Shown in pieces: positions 13,323-26,525 of a DNA stretch of 64,000 nt. This DNA is from Tanypteryx hageni. Its lineage: Eukaryota > Arthropoda > Insecta > Odonata > Petaluridae. Within the stretch, counting starts at the first letter, position 1. Every line of letters begins with the position of its first letter. The DNA lies in the NCBI GenBank assembly GCA_028673005.1, contig CM054118.1, forward strand, positions 59,694,401 to 59,758,400, given 5' to 3'. The notes below the pieces were generated by a model. It worked only from the letters and a program-made list of their open reading frames with translations. It ran no database searches and was not told where the DNA came from. The translations under genes were made by a program, and so were the position numbers.

Positions 13323-14887
13323 TAGTCTGCGGTGGATATGGTATATTGCATTTGAATTGTATAAACTTTCTTGGTTTCTTATTAAATTTGCTGCGTTGTA
13401 CCAGTATTGCTGTTTAATGACCAGCAGAATAGCCAAACCATTTATTTACGGAGGGGTTTTAAAATATTCATTCACACCCGTCCATTTTTGCCAGGATCTA
13501 GGTAACAGTAAAGATTATTAGCCTTCCAAACGCATAGAAAAGAATATTATGCCTATATTTGAGCGTGCTAGGTCTTGGCATCCTGAAATATATATATATA
13601 AACAGAGGCAAATAGACAAGGTTTGTTGCGGGCCCTATATCCAATTCGCACCGAAAAGTGGCCCCTAAAGGTAGCATCCGTATAGAGTTTCCCATAGAGC
13701 AAGACTCCCAAGAGGAAACCTTCAGGGAAAAGCAGATGGAAGTGTATCGGTACCCACGAGACAATCTCGCTCCAAATCTCTCCCGCTTCCACCTAAACCC
13801 ATCTCTTTTTCCATCTACTAGACTCCTTACATTTTCCCCTTTCATTTTCGTTTTCCCCTCTCGGCATTCATTCTTCTATTTTTCAACGTCCGTCGCTTCA
13901 TTTTCTAACTATATTCCCTGTTAGGTGACTCCATGAATTTCGCCCAACGGTCGATATGGCGCATTCGTTTTCTTTCGGTTTTCCATCGAACTGACGTCTT
14001 TTGCGATTCATACCATGCTTATACCGCTACTTGCCTCGCCCTTAATTTATGTGGGATTTATCGCGGGTTATTCATCCTTTCCCTTTCTCTTTATCGGTTT
14101 ATTCCAGCAGTTTTTTTATCAGAGATATACCGGCTGACTCGTGGGTTTTTCCCGCAAATGTCTGCATTTTCTCTTGGTTTTCCCTGTTCTTGATGCCTCA
14201 ATTCGTAAAGGTGACGTTTCAATTCAGATGGTAAGTTCAATATAAAGAGGGATTTGACTGTTTCACTTTCGTCTGAATCAAGATTAACTATTTCTCTATC
14301 TATTTATCGATCCATTCCCTATTACCCTGTCCTCTTCTTCCACGGAAATGTATTATATTATGCCTTCCTTCGATTCCTTTCTCATTTCTTACCATGTTTC
14401 GTGTGCATGTTCACAAAAAATGAAATTCGAATTTTTTATTGGAAATTTTATAATTTTAAGCAGTAAAGGGTTAAAACATTAACGACTGAGGTAAATGCGG
14501 CAGGGTCGGTTGCCATGTTAATGGGTTTTATAATGAAGGTCCCAGGCTGGGAACCCCTGCTCCTGAGTATTTTTAAAAATCTCTGCGTGTTCTTAAATTA
14601 TTATATAGCAGGTTATTGTAACCGACAACAATAATTGCGATTTAACGGGACTTAACTGTTGCTACGTAAACAAAACGAAAATTAATATGCTTTCAAAATT
14701 TAAAAACATAGCTATCGTGAGGAAGCTTGAAAACGTAATGTTTCAGACTTAAAAGCATGTGACAACGCGTTTAGTTGTCATTTTTTATTTGTATCCTTCT
14801 AAAAAGTTAAAATAAATTAATCATATTTAAATTTTTAAATATACTGAGCGCTAGAAATACCTGATTCCGAAGTGGAAGATGTAATAT

Positions 14888-14960
14888 GCCTTGGTAGTTG
14901 AGTGGTTAGAATATTCGCCCGGTAAGTGGAAGAGTCGGGTTCGATTCCCGGTAAAAGCAG
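14888..14960 (+). mobile_element. tRNA-derived SINE head
   Basis: GCCTTGGTAGTTGAGTGGTT carries box A, and GGGTTCGATTCCCGG carries box B. The acceptor arm is not complementary. The tail AGCAGAATTTTTCTCCGGCT resembles that at 31860. Confidence 0.65.
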
Positions 14961-17900
14961 AATTTTTCTCCGGCTCTTACAGAAATCTTCATTTTCAATT
15001 TGTTTGAGAAAAAATGTTTTCTGGTCATCATATAGGTAAAATACCAACAATATTATGGCGTTAGTTTCTTTAAATACTTTAACTTACTTTGTCTTGGAAA
15101 AAATGGAAAATGCATATTTCTTCAAAAAATGTATGAACTTCATCCATTTTTACTTTCTTCGTATAGTAGTATATAGTGTGGTAGTAGTATAGCGGAAAGT
15201 ATTGTTTTCATGAAAATATCGATTCCGAGATTCCAACGGAAATACAGTTTTTGAGGTCCCCTGAACACGTTTGGCCATTTTCTTGATGATGTCCGTGTGT
15301 GTGTGCGTATATGTGATAGGAATTTTTCGGAGCCCAAACTCAAAACGCAAAATTTTATATTTGACATTTTTGTTAAAGGGACAAGAGTTGACTAGTTTTC
15401 AGTAGAAATAGGACATTCGGAAGTGTGTGTTTATTCTTGTCACATCTGTTTTTTCAATAGTAGCTTTAACACTTGATCAATGTAAAAAATTATTTAAACT
15501 AATGTAATAGGAAATGTAATTTTCTACAACTTTTGTTCAAAGCATTTCTCCATTCATTGCATTGTTTAGGAGATATTTTAAAACTAAATTTTTAGCTGCC
15601 ACCAGCACAACACACGCAACTTATGTAAGCACCTTACGCTTAGTTATATCATATTATCGCTCCATTTTATTACCTTAATTGCTGGAAGTTCATGGCTATA
15701 CCCAATATCAGAAGTCTACAGTATGAGTTTATGTCTCTTCTTTGTAAAGTCTGAATTTTTCTTGCAATTTTTTAAAATATTTATTATCATTTAACTTAAT
15801 TGAAATTTATATAAATATTACAGGTATGGAGAAAGTCATGTGGTGGCCACATTAAATTTTTGCTTGCTAGGATCCAATGAACATTTACAATATATTCCCG
15901 CACTCGAGATTTTCTTCGCAAATATAAAATTTTGTTTATCACTTCCTTACTTGAGTGCTCAGTTTGCCCGTTTTACCTCGAGTAAATTCCGGAACTTGGA
16001 GGTCTCCATATTGGAGCGGCATAAAGCCACTTGGGCAAGTAGACCCCGTTGCTTTGGACGTTGGCAAGCTGCCAAATGTTACGCCTCGTACGGAGTAAAC
16101 TGCATATGCTTATGGCGAGGGGAATTCCTTCCCACCGAGTTTCACGGATCCTATTTCCCTTTATCAGAATTCTTCGTGCTTATTCTTTGCCAATAAAACT
16201 TATTCGTCCTGTATATCACTGATATGAAATAATCCAATCCACTTAGCTGAAAGAGAGTTGCCACTGCATTTTCCGTGTTCAGAAAATGAAGCGCGGTTGG
16301 AAAGTTAAGACAAGATGGATTCAAAGGTTATTTTTATGTTTTCTCCACTACCTTGATTAGCTATTGATGTCGACACCGAAATTTGTTTTTGCAATTTTAT
16401 CCAATTGATTTCTTTTGTTCGTGCCCAATTTCTATGGAGCTGTGGCAGGTATTAAGTGCATAAAGGATGACATCGCAAATTTGCTAGTAAGAACATGTTA
16501 TGTGATATCTGTCGTATTTGTAATCTATAATGCTGAATTGGGTATGATGATTTGCTTTTCTTGCGCATTGAAAATATATGGATATAATTTTGGCGAAAAC
16601 ATCACAATTAATTTCATTTCTTCAATTCGAGTGGCCGTTGACATGAAATCGACCGTTTGGTGGAACCAATCTCTTCTCTTTTTTTTCGGCTACTAAATTT
16701 AGAATAATTGCCCGTTCTGGTTATTTATTCACCTCACATTCCGATGATTTATTTTTCAAAAATAATCTTGAGGCCCCGCTTTATTTGTATTACTTTCCAA
16801 TTCTCATTAAAAATCAATACTGTTTGTTCTAGATGCCCAAAGCGCAATTTAAAAAAAAACCTATTCATAAGAAAGTTCCATTGCTTTTATCTTTTAAAGC
16901 TGGATACTATTCGGTCTCTTTCTAATAATACTCGTCTACGGTCGCCGCGATTGCGATTTCTCTCGAGAATTCTTCAAAATTTTGGCGTTTTTATACTTTC
17001 AGTTCCATAACTTATGTCACATAATTCTCTTTGACCGTCAAAGATTAAATTTCCAGTCATTGACTGTCAGAAGGAGAAACTTATTTATCCCTTTACCGGT
17101 TCCTGCTCATTTTGTGTTTTTCAATGTCATTCAGTTCTCTTTGATGAGCTTAACTATCTTCCTTTGTCCAAAATGTCAGGAAATATCGTTGGAAAACAAA
17201 AGCCTTGGCAGCCCTCAAATTTGAAGGATCCTATTCGTTAGCAAATGGCGCTCAGCAGTCCCCAATACAAACACTGGCAACCAATTTCCTTTTTTTCTTC
17301 GCTAGCTGCGCCTTTTCCGTTCCCTAATCCTATTACCCCGTTACTTTCGGCATGTCTGTCAATCTATCCCCGATCATAGGATCATTAATTTGGGGATCCC
17401 GATCCGTCGCGAGCAACGGAACGGGAGCTTCAACTATAATACCGATAATAAAGTATATTAAAGATAAATTTAATCTATTATATATTTCTGATGCTGGTGT
17501 GCTGGAAACGCAAATCAATTCGGGTGCACGCAATGGATATAACTGAAGATGGCGAAATTTTTCGCGCAATTACAAGCTTATATAAATCTTTCCGCTTCGT
17601 ATATCTACCTTGATATAATTAAGCAATGAATACTCTTATAAGGGTTTCAGAAGGTAATCTTATGATTCTGGGCTTGCAATCTACTACTTTCATATAAAGT
17701 CTAAATTAAATAGTTTCTCTAAGAATACTTAAAGAAATTCGTGTTCCGTTATATGTGAATTTTTTGCTAAACCTAAAATACATTTATTATTTACCAGTAA
17801 TTTTTGGAGCGGAATTAACTAAAAAATGGGATAACTTCAATAAAACTTTGCTTTTCTCGTATGATAATATTGATTAATCGAATAGTTATTCATTTTTATA

Positions 17901-18149
17901 TTAGGTTTCATTGTTTTTTGTTTCACTCAAGGGATTTATTTAAAAATGTCTTCGTTTGATTGTGCTTTTAACTGACCTTTCTTCTCCTTAGATGGAAGAA
18001 GAGAGTATCAATCTCGCCCAAATAAAGACGGATATCTATCTTCCATAGCGTCTTCCAAAATTTTATACCTATACTCATTGGCGTTTTTCGTATATATTAT
18101 AATAAATCCTCCAAGCGTTAATTTAACGATAAGAATTTAAAGTTTCTGT

Positions 18150-18735
18150 TTATTGACGATCAAGGTGTACTGCTATCCATTTCTCCATCTCCTGAGCCAC
18201 TTATCCTTCTATAGATGTTGCCCATATTTTACACCTTCATTTTACATTCTGTTGCAGATAATATTATCTCCGCTCTCTTTTTTTCGTTGCCATGAACTCC
18301 TTGGATCCTTTCTTTCTCCATCCCGTGGCCTTCTATGCTCCATTTCTTCCGTGCTCTTCGGACAAAGTACGCATTTACGTCATCCACTCCTCCCTCCTCG
18401 TTTGAGCGTCTCTTTTTCTTCCCCACATTCCCACGGGCGCCCTCAATTCCTTCCTTTTGTGTCACTTCGTTCGCTCTGGCGCCCAATCCCTCGCATTGTT
18501 CCGACTCTTTTTCTTCTCCATATGTTTTTATAACCGCAGCATTTCCTCGCGTCTCTTCCTATGTCTCCTGCGGCGGCATCTTAGTAGAGCGCGATTTCTT
18601 CGCCAAACTTCTCTTTATCTCTTCCTCCGCCGTAATCTCTTAGCTTGCAATTTCCATTTTCTTTCTCTCTCTCTCTCTATATCATTACGGAAATCTTCTT
18701 TGTTCTTTGCGAAGTCTTCCGTTTTATAATTTTCC
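18150..18735. repeat. Pyrimidine-rich block
   Basis: C/T-rich on the + strand with CT microsatellite runs near 18663-18680. Overlapping Ser/Phe-rich frames are compositional. Confidence 0.65.
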
Positions 18736-19319
18736 CTCTATTTCACTAGATGACTCGCGAATAATTGATGCTATTGTTTATAAGTGTATTACGAGGGAAC
18801 CTTAGTATCTGCTCTCGTTTAGTTAATATAAATTAATGATTTTATTTTTTACTTTCCCGTCTGTAATCCTATTATTTGTGTGCGGCAGTATGAGGTAAAT
18901 GCTTGAACTGAATCTGAATAAGTGTATACATTTACATAACTTCTCTTGGGCGGGAAAAGGGTAGTTTATTCTTGTCCAACATAATCTCCTCATTTTCTGC
19001 TGCCGCGAAATTTATCTCGTTTTTCGCTTTCTTTCCCACCTAAAAATTAAGCTTTAGACCTCAGTATTTTTTGTGTCGTTCGTTCTCAATATACCAACTT
19101 TCATATAGTATTTTCTGCCAAATCAAAATTTTCCTATAAGGCTCAATTGGAGTACTTATTTTGTAGAATACTTTTCAGTGCCTACGAGGCACGTCTACTT
19201 ATATTTTTCAAACCGATTTCAATAATGCCCTACCTGCCGCTTCGACAAATTTTCCGGCTTCCCAATCCGTCTTCCTGTCCGCCATCAAAATTACTTTCCT
19301 CATGACGTATTTTATTATT

Positions 19320-19680
19320 TACGTATTTATTTTCTTCCCCTTTCATAGCCCGAACCTTTCTCCTGGCACCCTCCCTTTTCCTCTATTTCATATCCTCCTC
19401 CCATACCTCTTTCATCACGCCACCCAAACGCCATTTCGTGACGAAATCGCGGCGAAACCATTTTGTGTGCGCGCCGCGGTGATTCCCACGCCTCCGACGC
19501 GCCTCTTCGCCATGTTTTTAAGGCACGGAATGAAGAAGAGTTCTTTCCTGTGCTTCTCTCTCTTCATCTGCTTTCTTATCTATCCCTCTTATCTCCGCCT
19601 ATGCTTTTATCTCTTTCTTCATTCCCTCGCATAACACACTTTTGGTTATTTTCTCTCTCAAATCTCCCTACACGTTCGCC
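19320..19680. repeat. Pyrimidine-rich block
   Basis: C/T-rich on the + strand, with a short GC-richer island at 19435-19510 (GCGCGCCGCGG). No gene recognised. Confidence 0.55.
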
Positions 19681-21561
19681 AAGACTCTTTATCACTAAAG
19701 GGTGAATGTACCGAATACAGAACTCTAACACAAAAAATAATACCGAAGCACGAATGAAATTATAAATGCATGTATTGAACCTCAATGACTCCGGCATGTG
19801 TAACTCAAATATTCGATTCTTCGAAGTAAGTGTTTTTTCCCCGTTTGTTGAAATGAACCGCTTCAACTCTAATTTCAATAATTCGAAGCTTTTCCATCAC
19901 TGTTTGATGTTCAATTTATTAAAACTATGAACTGGTAAATTTTATCAAAAGAAAAGGAAAACAGAGCGCCGGAGTCATTTGAGTGAAAGTAAAAAGATAG
20001 TCGCCAAAAGAAATGAATCGCTACTTCCTATAATGATGCGACGGCTAGGTCTTAAGGAAACAGCATTAAATCGTTAGAATCAAGCAGTGTTCATGAAGCA
20101 TAATTATTTCTGTGTTTTGCATATTCATAAACGATAAAGAGCAATTAGTTAAACCTTAATCGCATTATTCCTAAATGTTAAGTTAATAGTTGACTTTAGG
20201 GGCACTTTATAGTCTCCAATTATTAAATTAATTTAAACTTTGAAGCATCGATGGCAAAATTTTTAAAAGCAAAGAAGGATGACTCTTTGACATTTATGTG
20301 CTTGTTATTAACTCATTGGCTCATTCACGCAGAACGAATTTATTCTTTGGTTTGAGCTTTTCAGACTTCAATGAAAATTTCCTGTGTGCCACCCAGAGAT
20401 TTGCTATCACCAATCGAGGATGAAATTGTTAGGAAAAATCCTATAATTATTCTAAATGCTCAACACCAGGTAAAATCAATCGAAACCTTTCGAGATAGGC
20501 CTAATTCGAGAAGTGGCGCAGTAAAACAATCGCTAAGGGAACCACGTGGCGAGATAGCAGGTGGCAGGGATTACATGGAACATTCCACGGTTTTAGGGCG
20601 CGGAACAAAAGGGGGGGAAAGGGTATGGGCGGGAAAGAGATAGGGCGTGAGGGATGCGGGGGAATTGTTGCGCGGCAGGGTAAGACATCGGGAGAGGATG
20701 AACGATACAAATAGGAAGATGGAATGGAACCTGAAAAGGTGGCTATAAGGAAGAGCAGCATATCCCAGCAGATAAACGTTTCAGGGCGAAAATATTCTGG
20801 AAGATAGGGAGATTAGACTAGGTTGCGAGAGAGATACTAACGTTATCTCTACTGAAAAGGAGGTGTTTGGACCTCAGTTGGTTGTTCGGACGGGTGCAAT
20901 CCTTTTAATCCTCTAACCTCTCTCTCCACCAATCTCTCTATCTCCCTCTATCTCTCTCTTCTCTCCTCATTCCCTCTCTCTCTCGGCACCGTATCGTCGC
21001 TAAACCCTAATGGGATTCTTGTCATCTGCGGCTTAGTCGGCGATTAATCCATTGGATGAGTGAAGCGATCGGGATCGTGGGAGTTTCTCGGAGAGTTGCT
21101 TTTCATCGGGGTTTCCTCTACTTAGGAGGGAGTCGATGGGAAACTGAAAGGAAGGGGGATTTTCAAGGAACGCGTGTGTTCGGAGGTAGGACGAAGACGC
21201 TGCTGGGCGCTAACTGGGCTTGCTTCAACGCGGGTATTATGAGGGAATTATTACGATTCCCGCCCTGAGAAATTTTAATGGCGTTCTCAAGTACTTTTCG
21301 TCGAATTTTAATGCTGGTATCTCTGCGAATTAAAAAAAAAAGTGAAATGATGTTATAAATAAATTTCTCATTTAATTTAATTTTTTTGGTACGTAAAAAT
21401 TTTAAATTTTAATGTAGCGATCATTTTTGAAGTGGATCCTCATGACTTTCTTGCTCATGCGATTGGGTTGGTAATACGTATAAGTTTTAAACGAGGTTAT
21501 CAAAAAGTGTCTCTTAACACTTAAAGGCGTACTTTCATCCATACAACCAAGCAAATATTAA

Positions 21562-22146
21562 CCCTAGAACTACCAAGCGATTTGCGCTGCCATCGACTAC
21601 CAAGGGGTGGGGGCTCAGACCATCTAAAATGCAATAATCATAGTAATGTTTCAAACCTATTGTTATACATTAAAAATATCATGAGAATACAGCTATACAA
21701 TTTTAGTAATTTATTTGAAATTATATATACCTAAAGACAAATATTTACCTTAGAACAATTCTTTTACATTCCTCCTCATTAGGTTTTCAAGATCAGATTA
21801 ATATTGCAGTAAGAATTTATTTACAGAAGTAATAACAAATTTATTAGAAAAATGATTTAATCTGATTCATCTGACACAACAGTTGAAGCAAATTGCGCAC
21901 TTCACACTGTGCTTTCCACACATAACCTAAGTTAGGCTACCCGCGTGTACAGGCATGCAGCCTATGACTAAATAATTTGCAGAAAATTGAAATACCCATA
22001 CATTGATGAGAAACTTCGGGTATTTATTTTACATTAGTCTCTGCACAATTTAGTAAAATATCCAGACTTTACCTTTGTTTATAAAATAGAAACATACGAA
22101 AAAATATGTCGTGGGCCTTGGAGGCCTCCCCTCGGCAGTTTTAGGG
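21562..22146. mobile_element. piggyBac-like non-autonomous element (MITE)
   Basis: The left end is TTAA followed by CCCTAGAACTACCAAG. The right end reverse-complemented is CCCTAAAACTGCCGAG. The CCCTA terminus and TTAA target site are diagnostic of piggyBac. The right flank at 22147-22150 is TTCA, one substitution from TTAA. The left subterminal region repeats CGACTACCAAGG. The element is 585 bp with no transposase frame; a GATTCATCTGACAC stretch in the middle could be residual coding sequence, but it is too short to call. Confidence 0.78.
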
Positions 22147-22150
22147 TTCA

Positions 22151-25100
22151 CCATTCTAGTCAATGCAGTTTCACTCTCAACCTACACGTTTAAGTTCCAT
22201 TTATTTAAGGCAGTGGATTTAAAAAATAGATATTTGACGTAAATGGTTTGATTGTGAGAGTGAGACATCTGTGTATAAGATAGGAAACGGGCGAAAGTGC
22301 TTTTAGCGTAGGGAGGCAGGGAACTAAGCCGATTAAGAAGGTCAGAAAACCAGATGATTATGGCTCTGTGAGTCAACTTTGGTGGAGGATGAGGTCAAAA
22401 CGTGGTCTCAGAATAAGATGGAGTTTCAGACAATTAACTTGTGAGGGAAAGAATGACTTTAGCAACTACTGGCGAGGACTAAAACGATGCTTTATATAAG
22501 CTCATCTAGAAATTCTTGAAATTTGAAATCTGCAAGCGCTAACAGAGTAAATGTGCTCGCAAACGATGATAAATATTGCAGTTCAGCGTTCGAAATCTAA
22601 GATTAAAGTTATATTTTATATAAATGACGCTACCTTTATGTCTGTCTGATTATTTCATGGATATGTAAAAATTAGTTTTTAAATTGTACCTATTAGCTAT
22701 ATGTATCAACTGTCCTAAGTCGTAGCTCAAGGGAGCGTAATTTATAATTGATTATGCCTTACATGAATTTCAAGAGCATTTTAAAATGATTCTTCTGGTG
22801 GGGGAGACAGTTATGCGGGTTCGAATGTCAACATGTAGTAAGTGTTCACCTTTTGCTCTTTAAACTTACTGAGAAAGTGTATAATTCACCAAGATATTGA
22901 CTTCAAATTTCTGGAGAATCTACGCGATCAACCTCTTTATCACTGGCAACGAGTCGTGTTCATTTCGAATATGTAAAACTCGAAATGTAAAATTCGTTGA
23001 TACGTATCAGATTTTTAAAGGTGTTACCAAGGAAGGCACAGGCCACTGTGAAAAAATTTCCTTTTGCATTCCGGAGAAATAGCTTTATTTTGAATGTGCT
23101 TTTGTTTGCTCTTACACATCTTACTTTTCTCCTTAAAATCTCTCTTCGTTCGATTTTTTATCCATCCTACCCCTTTCACATAATTAATACTTTTTATATT
23201 AACTGGACTACTATATTCATATATGTATATACGTTCACCTTTCCTATTAGTTAACAATAAAATGCGAGCATAATCTACCCAAAAAACTTTTACCGCTCTT
23301 GTGATTTGATCTTAGGAACCTTGGTTCTTTAGTCCGCGACCTTAACCCCTGCTTCAACTCTGCTCTTAACGGAACAAGGTGATATATTCCATTTTATTTT
23401 AGCAAAGCGGAAAATTTGTTTGTATTCTATTTTCTAAAGTAATAAAAAATCGAGCTGCCAACTCTAAACTATATTTTTCTACGAGATAAATAATATTTCT
23501 AATGAGATATAAAAGTTATTTATGAAAAATGTCTGTTTTATAAACATCAATATTTTTTTAATTTAACCAAATTCACGAATAAATTATATTTTCATATAAA
23601 TCTCCTAAAAAAATTTATATAATCCATTTAGGTCATCTTATTTAATGCCTTTCTTTCTTAAGCAGTCCTTTATATCTCCCATAATAATCAGCATTTCCAT
23701 CTTTCTTTCTCGCCCCCACGCTTTTGTTTACCTCGATGATTTTTCCTTTAGAAAGGAACTTTTCATTCCTCTTCGGTTCTCAGTTACCGATCGATTATCT
23801 CATTAAAAGCCCATTCTCTTGTCTTTCATCCTACTACGTAAAAATCAGTCATTTCCTTCAACTCATAATTTTTCTCTTTTAACATTTCCCCGTAATTTTT
23901 CCTCACGAGATTTTTCCTTCGTTAGTTGTATTTAAACTATGACGTCATGAGGAATGAAAATAGTTGGAGTCATTGGGAGGTAGGGAGAGAAATTGCAAAA
24001 AACTGCTCGGTGATTGTGTTAGAAAATGAAACAAAATTTGCCAAGAAATTTATTTTTGAATGCGTCTGAAATATTTTATTTGGAGAAGCTAAATGACATT
24101 TCTGTCGAAATGTAGTCAAGACAAAAATATACACTGCGTATTTTTGTTTAAATCCTTTCTAGAGAATTGTGGCAATATTTTAAAAGAATTTTTAAGGGAA
24201 AAGAGTTCGAGTTAGATTATTGTATTTTTTAGGCAATAGAGGGCTTTTAAACTGTACGGTCCTTCAGTAACTCATTATCTTATTAGCACAATGCGTAATT
24301 ATATCCTGTAAAGACGTTATTAACGCATCTTCATGACCAGGATCCGGTTAAACATAAATAATTAATAATATTTTAAGCATAATTCTCATCTTTTTCATTT
24401 CAAACGGATTGGTTTTATTGACTATTAAGGAATGAGAGTACTTCTGGAACCACAAAATTCATATTGGTTAAAAATATCCTTGATCATGTACCGTAGAACA
24501 CTCAATTGTTGGTAAGAGAAAGTCCCATATAAAACTTTTAAAAGGTTTGCCTTCAATGTTGAATATCGAAGTTCATTAAACTTTTAATAGGCAATTTCAT
24601 TAGTTGTTGAATAAACCAGGAGGCCAAAAAACTCACTTTTTCTTCTTCGTACTTAAAGTTTATGTTATTCCAGTAGCTCGTGGTTTACTTAAAAATTTTC
24701 TCGATTAGGAAGATACTGTTTATAGGTCTAAGGGCATTAAGTGTGCATCGATAACTCAATTCTGAACTTTTCTAATTCATGTTGAACCAGTAAAATACTT
24801 CACAATATTATTGTTATAAAACTCTTGTATAATTAGTTATTAGCATTCTTATAATAATTATACCACCTAGAACTTGGAAATATGAGTTGAAAGAACTTTT
24901 TAAATTTTTCTCTTTTTGTAGAATTAAACTTACTACGCCTGTTAGTGTCAAGTACAGAAGCAGACACACTTTACCGTAGATAAGCAAGCCTACAAAATTT
25001 CCAATTAAATATTAGCTCGGATAAAAATTTTGTAATTTGAGGTGTTTACCATCTTCTCTTTCAGACTCTTGGAATTCCACTACGCCCGATCAAAAAAAAC

Positions 25101-25796
25101 AGCGGACCCTTTTCCGTCCGGAAACACTTTTCGCGAATTAACTTATGAATTTAAAAGAAAATCCACCTTCACTTTCAGCTCTCGCGCAGAAATCGATTTC
25201 CTCTATCTCCGAGAAACACCTCGCGGGGGCGTATTAATTTCCGTTTCCTTTACGGTCTTCCCATCGGATCAGGGGGAGGAAAAAAGTCCCACCATTAATT
25301 AATACTTTTCTCTCCATGGCAACCGGTCTTTCTTCAGACATTCCTTTTCGGCTCTGAGGCATACGAAATTTCCCTCCATTTGAAATTCATTCTGTTCGTT
25401 AAATCGTTAATCCTCTTAAACTTCAATCCAATGAAATCCAGTCGCTGTTTTTATTTTCCTCGGAACCCTTTTCTCGAGGGAGAGAGAGAGAGTTCCAATA
25501 ATCCCGTTCTCCGTTTATATTCTCCTTGCGTTATATATTTTTTCTCTCGACGTCAATATCCTTTATCGAATTCTTTCTTTTTTGAAGTCGACGATGGCAA
25601 AGGGAAAATTCAGATATACGTTTAATACCGTGCCACCGAAATGGAAAGAAGAAAGAACATAAAAGGGAAAAAAAATTGTTTTGAAGTTTCGATAATAAAA
25701 CTTTGGGAGTCGATTGTCGCGAGTATTCATTCATCTCTCGCTTTCTCTTTTCTATCAAGTGGTAGCGGTGCTTCTGAATTCAGTCTCCTTGTTTTG

Positions 25797-25798
<2 letters not shown>
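22151..25798. other. No recognised gene
   Basis: AT-rich. Apart from the weak SINE-like fragment near 23.3 kb, nothing could be identified. Short frames lack known motifs. Confidence 0.5.
23301..23355 (-). mobile_element. Weak tRNA-derived SINE-like fragment
   Basis: On the minus strand GGGGTTAAGGTCGCGGACTA resembles a SINE box A half, followed by an AAGAACCAAGGTTCC stem-like part. Box B is poor (AGATCAAATCAC). Confidence 0.3.

Positions 25799-25848
<50 letters not shown>
25799..25848. repeat. (AT)n(AC)n microsatellite
   Basis: An AT run to about 25835 is followed by AC to 25848, immediately before copy 1 of the 670-bp repeat. Confidence 0.97.
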
Positions 25849-25849
<1 letters not shown>

Positions 25850-26525
25850 AGTAGTTGGTGCTTGCATACTGCAAGCATTTCATCTCACCTTGAAAAAACA
25901 TTCATTTTTCATACAGACATTTCATCATTACAAATAGTCTTTTAATTCTAAATATTTCACCTCCGCAGCGATTTTCGTTTTTGCCGCAATTACAATTACA
26001 ATTTCATCATTATGGAGTACTAATGCTACACATTTAAGCCAAATTTTAAAGTTGTAGCACTTCTAGAAGTAAAATTTTTCTAATTGTTTAAATTTAAATA
26101 ATTTTAAACGGCCACCGCAATTCCAATATGGTAAAATTGAAATGTTTATTTGAGCAAATTTATTACTATGTAAATAATTTGAAAATTTCAGCTTCCTAGC
26201 TTATCCCGTAGTACCTAAACAGTTATCTATTTGTTTAAAATTTAAGAATTTTTAACTGCCAAACAAATTAAAATATCGAAATTTGTATAATTCCTATTTC
26301 GTTTTTTTACGCACTCTACACACAAAAAAATTTCAGCTCCGTAGCACATTCGTAAATACATAAACCTTGAAATTTTTTTTAAACAATTGCGAATTTTTAG
26401 CGGCCGCATTGTTGCACTTTTTCAAAATTTTCGTTTTTTCTAGTCGGTTTTGCACACAATCCTACCTAAGAAAAAAATTTCGAATCTCCAGCTCATCTGG
26501 AAGTGCCTAAACATTAGTATCCTCC
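25848..26525 (+). repeat. Dispersed 670-bp repeat, copy 1
   Basis: It opens with CTAGTAGTTGGT and the perfect hairpin GCTTGCA-TAC-TGCAAGC (25860-25876). It aligns throughout with 47341-48015 in the same orientation. Internally a motif like TTTCAGCTCCGTAGCACAT followed by GTACCTAAAC recurs about every 145 bp (near 26045, 26190, 26335 and 26478), so the unit is itself an old tandem array. It sits directly after an AT/AC microsatellite. No coding frame. Confidence 0.8.

Larger units (their letters stand above)
15050..21557. other. No recognised gene apart from pyrimidine blocks
   Basis: The longest non-low-complexity frame, 15840-16196 (+, 118 codons), has no recognisable domain, although AATAAA follows at about 16191. 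Frames at 17333-17569 (-) and 17352-17546 (+) overlap each other and match nothing I know. A purine-rich patch occurs at 20590-20720. Confidence 0.45.

Noticed and set aside
14460..14565. CAGTAAAGGG... and GGGAACCCCTG as a hAT MITE
   Set aside because: The right string looks like a hAT end, but no matching inverted left end or 8-bp duplication could be found.
15840..16196. 118-codon + strand frame followed by AATAAA
   Set aside because: No known motif, no splice or homology support; the polyadenylation-like hexamer is expected by chance in AT-rich DNA.
22805..22830. Box B-like GCGGGTTCGAATGTC
   Set aside because: No box A at the proper distance and no cloverleaf arms.
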